A stretch of DNA of 64,000 nt, taken from Yponomeuta sedellus. Lineage: Eukaryota > Arthropoda > Insecta > Lepidoptera > Yponomeutidae. The DNA lies in NCBI GenBank assembly GCA_934045075.1, contig OW203740.1, positions 18,923,878-18,987,877 on the forward strand, read 5' to 3'. The translations under genes were made by a program, and so were the position numbers. Below, one piece after another: positions 10,488 through 19,013 of the stretch (positions are counted from its first letter, which is position 1; each line of letters opens with the position of its first letter). Under the pieces are notes generated by a model. That model searched no databases. It worked only from the letters and a program-made list of their open reading frames with translations, and had not been told where the DNA came from.

Positions 10488-10669
10488 ACTTCAGCCAGAT
10501 GTCGCTGCTTGTACGTAATACAGAGACTATTGTAAAGAGGTTCGAAATTTCACTGGTGCCGGTGAGTCACTCATTAGCTCAGTTGGAAGAGCGCTGGCAC
10601 GGATAGCCAGAGGTTGCGGGTTCGAGTCGCGGCATGGGTGGAATTTTTAGCCTCTAAATAGGTTTTTAA
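10488..10669 (+). mobile_element. SINE A, short full-length form
   Basis: The 182-bp copy starts ACTTCAGCCAGATGTCGCTG, has its tRNA-like module ~80 bp in, and ends CTAAATAGGTTTTTAA. The TSD AATTAGCCACATT (10475-10487, 10670-10682) is exact, and the paralogue at 10919-10960 gives the empty site. The B box is mutated (GGTTCGAGTCGCG). Confidence 0.93.
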
Positions 10670-10750
10670 AATTAGCCACATTTTCATATTTAATTTCAAT
10701 ATTGTAATGTGAACCCGGTCGGTAGTTAAAAGCCCTACCGACGCGCTGAA

Positions 10751-10783
10751 CCCCCCCCCCCCCCCCACACACACACACACAGC
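10751..10783. repeat. poly-C followed by CA microsatellite
   Basis: A run of about seventeen C bases leads into ACACACACAC, a likely site of length variation. Confidence 0.9.
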
Positions 10784-11088
10784 CTTAACGCGTGACATGA
10801 TTTATGAAAGGTTTCTAATATTATACATATATGATTAAAAAACCCTGAACAGAATGGCTCCTTCTGTCTCCATAACACATATTTATGTCGCGGCGAGAGT
10901 CGCGTGTGCGGCGGCATTTTTGCATTTCGCTTGAATTAGCCACATTTACATATTTCATTTCGATATTATTTGTAAATTAAACTGGCGAATAAAATACTTT
11001 GTTCAGCAATAAATACTACTGTTGCCGACCGGCCAATCAAGCATATTTAAGTTTTTTTTTTTCCTTTTGATAGCGTTTTATATTATTA

Positions 11089-11208
11089 CTTGCTGACCCA
11101 GCAAACTTCGTACCGCCTAACAGTCGATTATTATTTTTTTTATTTTCAATATACTTCAAGGTATATTCTAAAAAAAGAAAGAAACACATTCAGCTATCCA
11201 TTTTTATA
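11089..11208 (-). mobile_element. Helitron-like family E, copy 1, diverged
   Basis: The plus strand reads GCTGACCCAGCAAACTTCGT, CCGCCTAACAGTCGATT and ends CATTTTTATATTATA. An internal deletion has removed part of the AGCTGCTCTCGAGA region. Confidence 0.6.
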
Positions 11209-11211
11209 TTA

Positions 11212-11400
11212 TACTAGCCGACCCAGTGCACTTCGTACCGCCTACCATGGTTTCTTTGCATTTTTTTTTTATTTTCCCCTCTGTAAGAACGATCCTCGTA
11301 CTTCAAGGAATATTCTAAAAAAAGAATTAGCGAAATCGGTTCAGCTGCTCTCGAGATTTGTGCTTACCAACACATTCAGCGATCCATTTTTATATTACAT
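11212..11400 (-). mobile_element. Helitron-like family E, copy 2
   Basis: Full-length short copy. On the minus strand it runs from an ATATAAAAATGGATCGCTG start to GGGTCGGCTAG, i.e. a CTAG 3' end preceded by the GTACGAAGTGCACTGGGTC hairpin region. It lies directly beside copy 1 in the same orientation. Confidence 0.7.
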
Positions 11401-11895
11401 AAAGATGTCTACTTTTTAAAAATGGGACAATGTCATTGGTAAACGAAAAGAACAGATTAAAGACTCCAAAAAGCTACAAATTCGCGTTTTTCTCAGTTTT
11501 TACGTGCATTCGTGTTAATATATTAAGTCCTCAAGTAACTTCATACTAACTGTGCATGTTGTGACTGCCTGTAAGTGATTGTGAGTGAGTAACACTTAGT
11601 TTATTTCTAGTTATGGTCTATTGTATAAATGTATTAGTGTATATCTTGCTGGTAGTCCTAATAAACAAAAAAAAAAACGTTTCAACTACCAATGAAAAAA
11701 TTACGTTTTTACTGTTCTAAGTCTGCGTCATTTACTCTAATTCTCAGAAAAGGGACGACGCAATCGTTTCCATACCATAATCACTAGTCCTGGTGCCAAA
11801 CTAGGATGCCTCGTGGTTTGGTAACCAGGTAAGGATATCACAAACATGGAACAGAATACCCAGAGATACACACAACATTTTCAAAAATAATTTTC
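11401..11895. other. unassigned DNA
   Basis: Nothing recognisable precedes the minisatellite. Confidence 0.4.
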
Positions 11896-11899
11896 CTTT

Positions 11900-12304
11900 G
11901 AGTATCAGGGACAGACACCAAACTTTCAACAATAATTTTCATTTGAGTATCAAGGACAGACACCAAACTTTCAACAATAATTTTCATTTGAGTATCAAGG
12001 ACAGACACCAAACTTTCAACAATAATTTTCATTTGAGTATCAAGGACAGACACCAAACTTTCAACAATAATTTTCATTTGAGTATCAAGGACAGACACCA
12101 AACTTTCAACTATAATTTTCATTTGAGTATCAAGGACAGACACCAAACTTTCAACAATAATTTTCATTTGAGTATCAAGGACAGACACCAAACTTTCAAC
12201 AATAATTTTCATTTGAGTATCAAGGACAGACACCAAACTTTCAACAATAATTTTCCTTTGAGTATCACGGGCAGACACCAAATTTTCAACACAAATTTTC
12301 CGTT
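11900..12304. repeat. 45-bp minisatellite, about nine units
   Basis: The unit contains GAGTATCAAGGACAGACACC, AAACTTTCAACAATAATT and TTCATTT. Middle units are nearly identical while edge units diverge. Because 45 is divisible by three and the unit has no stop in one frame per strand, both strands show open 15-residue repeats (SIKDRHQTFNNNFHL on plus; SVLDTQMKIIVESLV on minus). I see no flanking gene, so I do not call these proteins. Confidence 0.95.
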
Positions 12305-12360
12305 CAGTATCAACAGAATAATTTTAAAAGTCAAACTCTTCATAATACTATTTATAAAAA

Positions 12361-12570
12361 GACTAGCTGTGCCCCGCAGTGTTACTTGCGGTTTATTCGG
12401 GAATAAGTAAGGTATTTTCCCGCAGTAAAACAAAGCTTGTGTGCTAATCCAGGGTGTCAGCTAACTTCATATCAAATTTTATTAAACTCGCTCCAGCCGT
12501 TAAGACGTGTAGAAGTTACAAACATTCACACTCACAAACTTTTGCCTTTGTAATATTAGTGTGATTTAAC
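12361..12570 (-). repeat. dispersed repeat with TAGCTGTGCCCCGC end
   Basis: The ends CTAGCTGTGCCCCGC and GCCTTTGTAATATTAGTGTG are those of a very common lepidopteran interspersed repeat. The CTAG-type terminus suggests a Helitron-like or related element, but I cannot assign it. Confidence 0.5.
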
Positions 12571-12650
12571 TCCCCTTAGATACTTAAACTTACGCCCACA
12601 TCTCTAAGAGTAAAATTGTGGTAGAATATAAACAAGCAAAATTAATTTTG

Positions 12651-12768
12651 CGACCTCTGGCACGAAGAGCCAGAGGTCGCGGGTGCGAATCCCGGCATGG
12701 GTGGAATTTTTAGCCTCTAAATAGGTTTTTAAAAATTGTCCTTAGCACGGGTTAGTGCATTAAAAATA
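12651..12768 (+). mobile_element. SINE A, truncated with snapback at the anticodon arm
   Basis: It starts GCGACCTCTGGC, loops through ACGAA, and continues GAGCCAGAGGTCGC into the sense element and tail. It has the inverted-joint structure of the SINE A dimers, but with a joint arm of only ~12 bp. Confidence 0.7.
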
Positions 12769-12904
12769 ATATCAGTAAAATGAGTAACAATAAAAGAAAT
12801 GAAAATGGTCAAGTAAAGTTATTCCAAAAAAACGTACTAATGAAGCATAATAACCAGGAAAAAATGCCCAAGGAATAATATAATGCATAGAGTAGTGCAT
12901 GCAG

Positions 12905-13002
12905 CCTATACAGTTTCCCCTGCAGGGCATAGGCATGTAAACACGTCATGCATTCAGGTTCCCTCACGATGAATTACTGCACAGTTAGCGAGTGGTATTT
13001 AC
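12905..13002 (-). mobile_element. SINE C fragment
   Basis: CCCTGCAGGGCATAGGC and TTCCCTCACGATG...GTTAGCGAGTGGTATT match the middle and 3' part of SINE C on the minus strand. Confidence 0.55.
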
Positions 13003-13055
13003 GAAGCGTTCGTGGCCTAGCCGAACCGAGTGATTGGAATCAATCACTTGAGTTA

Positions 13056-13761
13056 GCGCTAGTTCACACATGGCGGAATCCGTGCGGATGCAAATCGCGC
13101 GGTTAGACCGGGCGGATCTTATTTACATTAGCACCTATTAATTCGTTCATACCTGTCCGCGCGGATTGACAATCCGCGCGGCTACCGCCACTCAAACGCT
13201 TGGAAATCAATTCGCGCGGTCGCCGCTCGGATCTATTTACTTGACGTACCTAGAGCGCGTTCAGTCGCTGCGCGGAAGCCGTGCGTATAGGACGGTGACA
13301 ATGGATCGCTTCGACACCGAGCTATTCATCGATGAGGTGGAGTAGAGACCTGCTTTGTGGGACATCCAATTGACAGAATATTCCAATAAAATTATTAGAA
13401 ACGGAGCAGAGCGGGTAGGAGCAACAAATACACACATTATTGCTTCTTCGACTTCCATGAAAAAGTCTAATAAAAAAAAAAAAATTGTTATTTATGTTAT
13501 TACAGAAATTATTTACTTTAAGTCAAGAGAGTTGTTGCACACCTGTAATTGGATGTTAGACTAGAACATAATTATCTACACAATGCTATTTTAAGTGATG
13601 TATCTAATATCTGTTGGTTGTGTCTTATAAATAAATAAAAAAATGATTGGACTGTCACCCTATGCGGATGACAGCGCTCTCCGCGCCTGACTGAACACAA
13701 TCATGCGTTTAAAACCGCGCGGTTTGAATCCGCGCGGAATCCGCCATGTCCGAACTAGCTC
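13056..13761 (+). mobile_element. PIF/Harbinger-type element, TTA target duplication
   Basis: TIRs of ~27 bp (GCGCTAGTTCACACATGGCG on the left; the right end reads CGCCATGTCCGAACTAGCTC) match at about 23 of 27 positions. TTA is duplicated (13053-13055, 13762-13764), the classic Harbinger target. The interior is rich in CCGCGCGG motifs and retains a remnant of the element's DNA-binding gene. The transposase gene is gone. Confidence 0.88.
13301..13468 (+). pseudogene. MADF-domain protein remnant of a Harbinger element
   Basis: From the ATG at 13301 the frame reads MDRFDTELFIDEVE, a TAG stop at 13343-13345, then RPALWDIQLTEYSNKIIRN. This matches the beginning of MADF (Myb/SANT-like) domains, whose start has the pattern acidic-F-I-x-x-V-x-x-R-P-x-L-W-D followed by Y. 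PIF/Harbinger elements commonly encode such a protein beside the transposase to aid DNA binding or nuclear import. After ~35 codons homology fades into GAERVGATNTHIIASS and an A-rich stretch, so most of the domain is deleted. The gene is dead: early stop plus internal deletion. The family assignment rests on my recognition of the motif. Confidence 0.7.
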
Positions 13762-14094
13762 TTAAGCAACAACAGGCGCGGTAAGGTGCAGGATTAGTGA
13801 CCGTCCCGTGACTACCGCTGGTGGCATTTTTTCGAGCGCTTCCGTGCTTCGCAAGGCACGTTGAGCCGTTGGTGCCGGCTGTCATGTAACGGCAGTCGTT
13901 AAGCCATGTCAGAGGCCTTAGGGGCAGCTTGATAACTTCTGACAGTAAGGCCCCAATCCTCCACCAACCCGGACTTGGCCGCCGTAGTGGAGTATAGCCT
14001 AACCTTCTTGCGATGCAAGAAGAGACCTATGCCCCAGCAGTAGGGACATACAAGGGTTGATAACGATCGATTTAATACTTGAAAACCACATGTC

Positions 14095-14205
14095 ACTATC
14101 ATCATCAGAACCAGCCGGTGTTGGTCCACTGCTGGACATCGGCCTCTCCCAAGACACGCCACTGAGCCCGATCTTCGGCCCTCCTCTTCCAGTCTAAAAC
14201 TACAC
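14095..14205 (-). mobile_element. RTE-like LINE 3' end fragment
   Basis: TTGGTCCACTGCTGGACATC, GGCCTCTCCC and the CATCATCATCAG tail on the minus strand are the end of an RTE-type LINE. Confidence 0.6.
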
Positions 14206-14254
14206 GTGTCCGTTACTTACTTAGTTAGACCTGCCGTTTCCGCACTTAGCCTCA

Positions 14255-14610
14255 TAGATAGATAGATAGATAGCGAAAACTTTATCTGTCTATTATATAA
14301 AAATGAATCGCTGAATGTGTTGTTAAGCGCAAATCTCGAGAGCAGCTAAACCAATTTCGCTTCTTTTATTAGAATAGTCCTTGAAGTACGAGGATGGTTC
14401 TTACGGAGAGAAAAATAAAAAAAATAAAGTATCGACTGTTAGGCGGTACGAAGTTCGCTGGGTCAGCTATTGTACATAAAATTGTAAATTACACAGATAT
14501 TTCTTAACATAAGATTACAAACGACGGCCTTATCACAAAAAGTGATCTCTTCCAGACAACCTTTGGATGGACTGGACTAATATATTGGAGAAGGAAGTAG
14601 ATAGTCAGTC
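14255..14610 (-). repeat. family H repeat (GATA tail) split by a Helitron-like insert
   Basis: GATAGATAGATAG, AACTTTAT and then (after the insert) TGTACATAAAATTGTAAATT, ACACAGATATTTCTTAAC and TCCAGACAACCTTTGGATGG match the copies at 43650-43820 and 45070-45245, so the insert is well bounded. Confidence 0.75.
14285..14469 (+). mobile_element. Helitron-like family E, copy with verified empty site
   Basis: The 185-bp insert starts TCTGTCTATTATATAAAAAT and ends CTGGGTCAGCTA. The family H paralogue gives ACTTTATTGTACAT uninterrupted, so insertion lies between A and T with no TSD, the Helitron signature. The usual CTAG end reads CTA here. Confidence 0.8.
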
Positions 14611-14619
14611 CTGATGTCA

Positions 14620-14750
14620 TCAGGACTGAGGTACGTTAACACATTTGACACTAAGGTTTCCTTACGCGGTTTTCCTTCACATCAGCGACGGGTATTGCTA
14701 CTATAGCTTCACAAATGTACGTTACTTAGAAAACAAAGTCATTGCTACAT
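14620..14750 (-). mobile_element. SINE C fragment
   Basis: AGGTTTCCTTACGCGG..., CACATCAGCGACGGGTATTG and TTACTTAGAAAACAAAGTC are the reversed middle of SINE C. Confidence 0.6.
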
Positions 14751-14751
14751 G

Positions 14752-14988
14752 TGAATGGAACACTGGAGAGAATGGAGGAAGAAAGATTGACCAAACACGA
14801 AACAAATATATATTGCGAATGTGAGTGGAAGGGCTGGTGAGGGACGTCCCAGACGGAGATACTTCGACTAAATAGCAAAGGGGAAGATAAAAAGTACCCG
14901 AGACCGAATTGCGTGCATGCAACGACTTTTGAACGTTGATGAAGCGAAGGTGATCTATCAGGATCGTGGCAAGTGGCAGTCCCTGGTC
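14752..14988 (+). mobile_element. RTE2 LINE 3' fragment
   Basis: Translatable remnants include the equivalent of WNTGENGGRKIDQTRNKYI and VSGRAGEGRPRR, followed by [19 protein letters not shown]. Several frameshifts and the stop in DTSTK* show it is a pseudogene. It ends abruptly at GCAGTCCCTGGTC where SINE D sequence begins. Confidence 0.7.
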
Positions 14989-15150
14989 AGAGGCCTTAGG
15001 GCGGCTTGAGAACTTCTGACAGTAAGACCAGCCACTAGTCTTGCACGCCTCCACCGATCCGGACTTGGCCCCCGTGGTGGAGTATGATCTGTTCTTTCCT
15101 TAGGGAAGAGACCTGTGCCTCTCGGTGGGGATGTAATGGGTTGATGATGA
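14985..15150 (+). mobile_element. SINE D2, 3' half, fused to RTE2
   Basis: GTCAGAGGCCTTAGGGCGGC through GACTTGGCCCCCGTGGTGGA to GATGTAATGGGTTGATGATG is the D2 subfamily body and tail. It shares GGTC with the LINE end at the joint, and no 5S-like head is present. Confidence 0.8.
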
Positions 15151-15159
15151 AAATTATTT

Positions 15160-15352
15160 TTTTCTGTAAGCAACACCACTAGCTAGCATTGAAGGAAAAC
15201 ATCGTGAGGAAGCCCGAAAATCTGAAATGTGCCTCGGCGCTTGAAATTGCCAACCTATTGTAGAAAAACTTAGTAATTAAGCCCAAACTCTCTCTCTCTT
15301 AGAGAAGGCTTATGCCCTGCAGTGAGACGTATAAATACGTAATAAAAAACTA
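15160..15352 (+). mobile_element. SINE C, 3' two-thirds
   Basis: AAGCAACACCACTAG, AAAACATCGTGAGGAAGC, GGCGCTTGAAATTGCCAACC and ATGCCCTGCAGTGAGACG follow the family order. Confidence 0.75.
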
Positions 15353-15364
15353 CGTAAAATGATT

Positions 15365-15491
15365 TTGATACAACCCATGCCCGGATTCGAACCCGCGATC
15401 TCTGGCTATCCGTGCCAGCGCTCTTCCAACTGAGCTTATGGGCGACTCACCGGCGTCAGAGAAATTTCGAACCTCTTTGCAATATCCTCTG
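15365..15491 (-). mobile_element. SINE A, short form
   Basis: tRNA-like module (minus: GAGCGCTGGCACGGATAGCC, GGGTTCGAATCCGGGC) plus the TCGAAATTTC leader. It lacks the usual tail at its outer end. Confidence 0.8.
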
Positions 15492-15494
15492 TGT

Positions 15495-16018
15495 AACGTA
15501 CTTAATTGAATTCTCTTTTTTATAGTAAAGCCGTTTCCTGAAATAAGGCGGCGTCAATTCAACTATAATAGGCACTTTAAAAGTGCAAACCAACAAATAA
15601 AATATCCAATTAGGCCCGAGACACAGGGAGTGAGTAAACAATCTACCAATTACCTTCAATTGCGCTCTGAAACGTAATTGTAACAATACTCACTAAAACA
15701 CGACCAGATTCCCTTGACCCGCACCTTTACAACTATCGTATGAAAAGAATGGTCAATGATAACGAAGTTTGGTTGGTCAGTAACTATACCGTCTGGGGTC
15801 TAGACTTACAAACATATCGTAAGAAGTGATAGTTCACCGCTGAGATGATCGTGTTGTCAAAGCAGTACTTACATTGGACTTAATCATCGTTTAAATTTCC
15901 AGAAACTACCGCCGTGTACTGCAAGTTAGCGTAGTAACCCTTTTGACCACCCAATTTGATCCTTTTTATTACCAAGGCGCTACGAAGTGCTCACTAGCGC
16001 TACCAATGGTACAAAAAC
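15495..16018. other. unassigned DNA
   Basis: No recognisable feature. Confidence 0.4.
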
Positions 16019-16026
16019 TATAACTT

Positions 16027-16188
16027 TAAAAACATATTTAGAGGCTAAAAATTTCACACATGCCGGGATTTGTACCCGCAACCTCTGGCTATCCGTGCAT
16101 GGGTGAAATTTTTAGCCTCTAAATAGGTTTTTAAATTTGTCCTTAGCACGGGTTAGTGCATTAAAAATAAAAACAAAAATAGTATAAA
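16027..16188. mobile_element. SINE A inverted dimer (hairpin)
   Basis: An inverted tail plus part of the tRNA module (16027-16098) is joined to a sense copy (about 16099-16188). The outer parts of the arms are near-perfect inverted repeats around CCGTGCATGGG. The whole unit is flanked by TATAACTT (16019-16026, 16189-16196). Confidence 0.85.
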
Positions 16189-16305
16189 TATAACTTGTTT
16201 AAGAACATAAAAAAATGAAGTGGGAAAAAATTTAAATCATCCGTCTTTTTAAAAAAAAAACATTGATTTTCGTAGTCGGCAAGGAACCCTTCTCGTGCGC
16301 AGGTG

Positions 16306-16417
16306 GTGTTTGTGGCCTAGTCAAACCGAGTGATTGGAATCAATCACTTGAATAAACAACAGGCGCGGTCAGGTGCAGGATGGGTGACCGTCCCGTGACT
16401 ACCACTTCCGTGCTTCA
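16306..16417 (+). mobile_element. SINE D, 5' part only
   Basis: GTGGCCTAGTCAAACCGAG, AACAACAGGCGCGGTCAGG and GGATGGGTGACCGTCCCGTG keep the 5S-like C-box region. The copy stops shortly afterwards, with an internal deletion before CTTCCGTGCTTC. Loss of the 3' side is unusual for a SINE. Confidence 0.8.
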
Positions 16418-16904
16418 AATTCAAAGATATAACACTATGTACGTCATCATCATTAACCCATTATGTCCACACCGAGAAGTACCAGGTCTCATCCCTGAGC
16501 AAGGTATCTGTGCAACTGTGTGATCGTTTAAGATCACTCAGGCAGCCGGGGCTATGAGCGATTCTCTGTGTACAGTTAGCTATGTATTTTACGAAATTCT
16601 TAATTCAGGAACGAGGCCTGCGAGCACATCTTTTCCTTGAGGGTGGAACTCCACTAAATTAACGGGCCCAACACTAGGCAGCGTAGCGTGATACGAGCAG
16701 CACACTCTGAATAATAAATTAAAGTGGACACAGGCCGGGCCACTGTTTTGCCTTGTCCTATGCAAACTTATAAATTGGATAAAAAAATAAAAACGTTTCG
16801 CCGCCATCTCCTGCTGTTAAATAAATACGGGTTAGCGCGTTGCTTTTTATTTCAGCCAGCCCTAGTCTTTGCCTCTCAGGTCATGGGTTCAAACCCTAGT
16901 ATTA
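16418..16904. other. mostly unassigned DNA
   Basis: ATCATCATTAACCCATTATG near 16446 resembles a LINE tail on the minus strand. I recognise nothing else. Confidence 0.4.
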
Positions 16905-17205
16905 AGCTTGCCTGAATCGCGGTTCAAAACATATGTCAAGCTCACTTCGTGCCAAAAGGGCTACTATAACAAGGATTATTTAGATGTCAATGAGGTCTGG
17001 AATTAAAGCCAGTAAAAGGTATGAATTCTATGCTTTATAATAATTATGTAAACTATGTTAATTAAGGACTTTGAAAAGACTAAGTTTGGAGTTTTTATCT
17101 ATTTTTTCTCCAAAATGATCTAGATTTTTCTGCGCTACTTTGAATAAAACCTTTTCATTTAATTTAATTTCATTTCGTTTCGTTTAATTTCGTTTTTTTT
17201 CATGC
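16905..17205 (+). repeat. repeat family J (LINE 3' UTR-like)
   Basis: Same order of motifs as at 9430-9710, ending TTTCATTTAATTTAATTTCA-type repeats. Confidence 0.65.
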
Positions 17206-17229
17206 GACTATTCAATATACTTGCGGTAA

Positions 17230-17530
17230 CACGGCGCCGGCGGTAACCCAGTGGATAGGACAAAGGACTAGGAAGCGTGAGGCCCAGGTTTGAGTCCCAT
17301 TGTGGGCATGTACCAACGACTTTGCTTTTTAGGCTATGTATATTTGTGAAGTTATCGCAGCAACACCACTCGCTGTAAAAGAAAACATCGTGAGGAAATC
17401 TGAGTATCTGAGGTATTCACCTCGGCGCTTGAAATTGCAAATCTTCGTTGGGCACGCGTAGTAATTAAGCCCATACTCTCTGTCTGAGAGAAGGCCTGTG
17501 CCCTGCAGTGGGACGTTTATGGGCTACATA
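17230..17530 (+). mobile_element. SINE C, near full length
   Basis: tRNA-like head (GGTAACCCAGTGGATAGGAC; CCCAGGTTTGAGTCCCATTG), linker ATGTACCAACGACTTTG, body AAACATCGTGAGGAAATCTG and GGCGCTTGAAATTGC, and 3' end GCCCTGCAGTGGGACG. This is the best copy of the family in the window. Confidence 0.85.
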
Positions 17531-17564
17531 AAAAAAATACCAGCAGTAACTATACAACTGTTTG

Positions 17565-18010
17565 AACTAAAGATTTTCGTAGGCACAACACAACATTGAT
17601 TTAATTACATTTTATACGGGTCAAAACGCGATTATTTATTAGGTAAAACGTAATTACCTTCTACGTGTCGGCCAGCTGCGAAAAATTAATAGTGACTACC
17701 CACAATTATTGCCTGTAGCCGCCACTTCAGTCTACCCAAGGCCACGGCAACTGTAACGCTGCCGAAACGTCGGGAAATAAGGTAATTACGTTTTACCTAA
17801 GAAACAATCGCGATTTGACCCGTTTAATGTATAACTATGTATGAGTATCGCGAATCATTAAGAAATAACATTGATTTAAATCCGAGTTAGCTTAATTGTT
17901 CTTTTTCGGAAGAGTACCTGGTCGGGCTCTTTGCTCTGATTCTCAGAGCTTAATCATAGTGAGTAGAAACGGAGCTCGCGGTGTCGGTTGCTTGAAGAGC
18001 GGGTTTTCGT
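17565..18010 (+). repeat. repeat family K with a family I insertion
   Basis: The outer parts match 2380-2560. The insertion at 17604-17866 is bounded by AACATTGATTTA on both sides. Confidence 0.65.
17604..17866. mobile_element. family I foldback element with 12-bp TSD
   Basis: Terminal inverted arms (ACGGGTCAAAACGCGATTAT on the left; GCGATTTGACCCGT near the right end) enclose AAGGCCACGGCAACTGTAAC and CTGCCGAAACGTCGGG. The TSD is AACATTGATTTA (17592-17603, 17867-17878). The long TSD argues for a retroposed or Penelope-like origin and against a DNA transposon, but I see no coding region. Confidence 0.75.
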
Positions 18011-19013
18011 GCTCTTCCACTATAAAGGGAAATTTCCCGCCAGGCACATCGTATGCCTGGGGACGGCCGGTCCGACTGCTGTTAGTCGGACGTTATATTT
18101 ATGGTTTATCATGGAAACACTTTTTTTTCACATATTCATTTATTTGCCTTTTAGTATATACGGGGCTACAAATTAAGCCTAAAAAAACTGGAAATACAAG
18201 AAGGAGATTCCTTGAGTTAGTGGACTACAAATGGACTTTTGGATTCCGAGTTTTGGGATTCCGAGGACTAGAAGGAAATAAAGAATAACAGCCAAGAAAA
18301 ACACGAGATTAGTATAATAAGAACCAAACAAAGTAAGTTAAAGAAAAGTAAGGTTCCGCGATTTAAGTTACGGAACCCTTAAAACCACTAAGCCCGAACC
18401 TATTTATATACTACCCTAATAATACTTAGGGATATGATACGATACACAATGATAACATGATAACTTTGATTGCGCGATGCAGGAATCTTGGAGATTGTAG
18501 TGCGCGCGCAGAGTTGACTTGTGCTCGCCACAACTTGCTTGTCCCGGACAAATGAAATATAGAAAAATTAAGTCAGAAAGTTAATCCGGATTTAAAACAA
18601 TTGCTTACTATAACAACTATACAACTTGCTTACTATAAAGGAACATATCCTGGCGGTTGTCCACCCGTGGCTTCGTAAGCTCTGTACGTATTGACAATAT
18701 CTTTCCTGTGGATTAATAAAAGTCATTTATTTCAGGCAAAATATACAAATAATTATTTTAATATTTTAAGTAACTAAAAAACTAAACAATAATAAAGGTT
18801 AGACAAATTGCCTAACGCAGTTGGCCATAGTTGGCCTAGTTAAGATAGTTGGCCTAATTAAGCCAACTATGTTTGAGATTTGCGGGAAGAAATCTTCTAC
18901 TTAGAATTCTCACCATTGTACATATTATTGCTTACTCCCATCCTGTTAAAGGTGTCGTGAGAAATAATATATGATAATTAATATGTAATTACTTGGGAGG
19001 ACAATAATTCAAA
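18011..19013. other. unassigned AT-rich DNA
   Basis: TTGGCCTAGTTAAGATAG and neighbours near 18820-18870 form short TTGGC repeats. The 130-codon open frame across 17896-18288 crosses the family K boundary and looks like chance. Confidence 0.45.

Larger units (their letters stand above)
10330..10990. repeat. local direct duplication carrying one SINE A
   Basis: The segment around GGCTCCTTCCGTCTC...GAATTAGCCACATT (10395-10487, continuing at 10683) recurs at 10855-10970. Both copies are preceded by a CA tract. The second copy keeps GCTTGAATTAGCCACATTTA intact, so it is the pre-insertion allele of the SINE site. Confidence 0.8.
13005..14068 (+). mobile_element. SINE D interrupted by a Harbinger element
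   Basis: The SINE runs 13005-13055, resumes at 13762 and ends GGGTTGATAACGATCG. Removing the insert restores CACTTGAGTTAAGCAACAAC, exactly as in the intact copy at 39630-39660 (minus). The break falls in the TTA of the 5S A-box-like GTTAAGCA. Confidence 0.9.

Noticed and set aside
11900..12304. CRISPR-like array
   Set aside because: The 45-bp units are contiguous with no unique spacers, and the context is eukaryotic. It is a minisatellite.
17690..17780. Hammerhead ribozyme in family I (GAAACGTCGG beside a hairpin)
   Set aside because: No CUGANGA core precedes the hairpin (CTGTAACG at best), so only half of the motif is present.
17896..18288. 130-codon plus-strand ORF as a host gene
   Set aside because: It crosses a repeat boundary, has no recognisable domain, and the overlapping frames are equally open.
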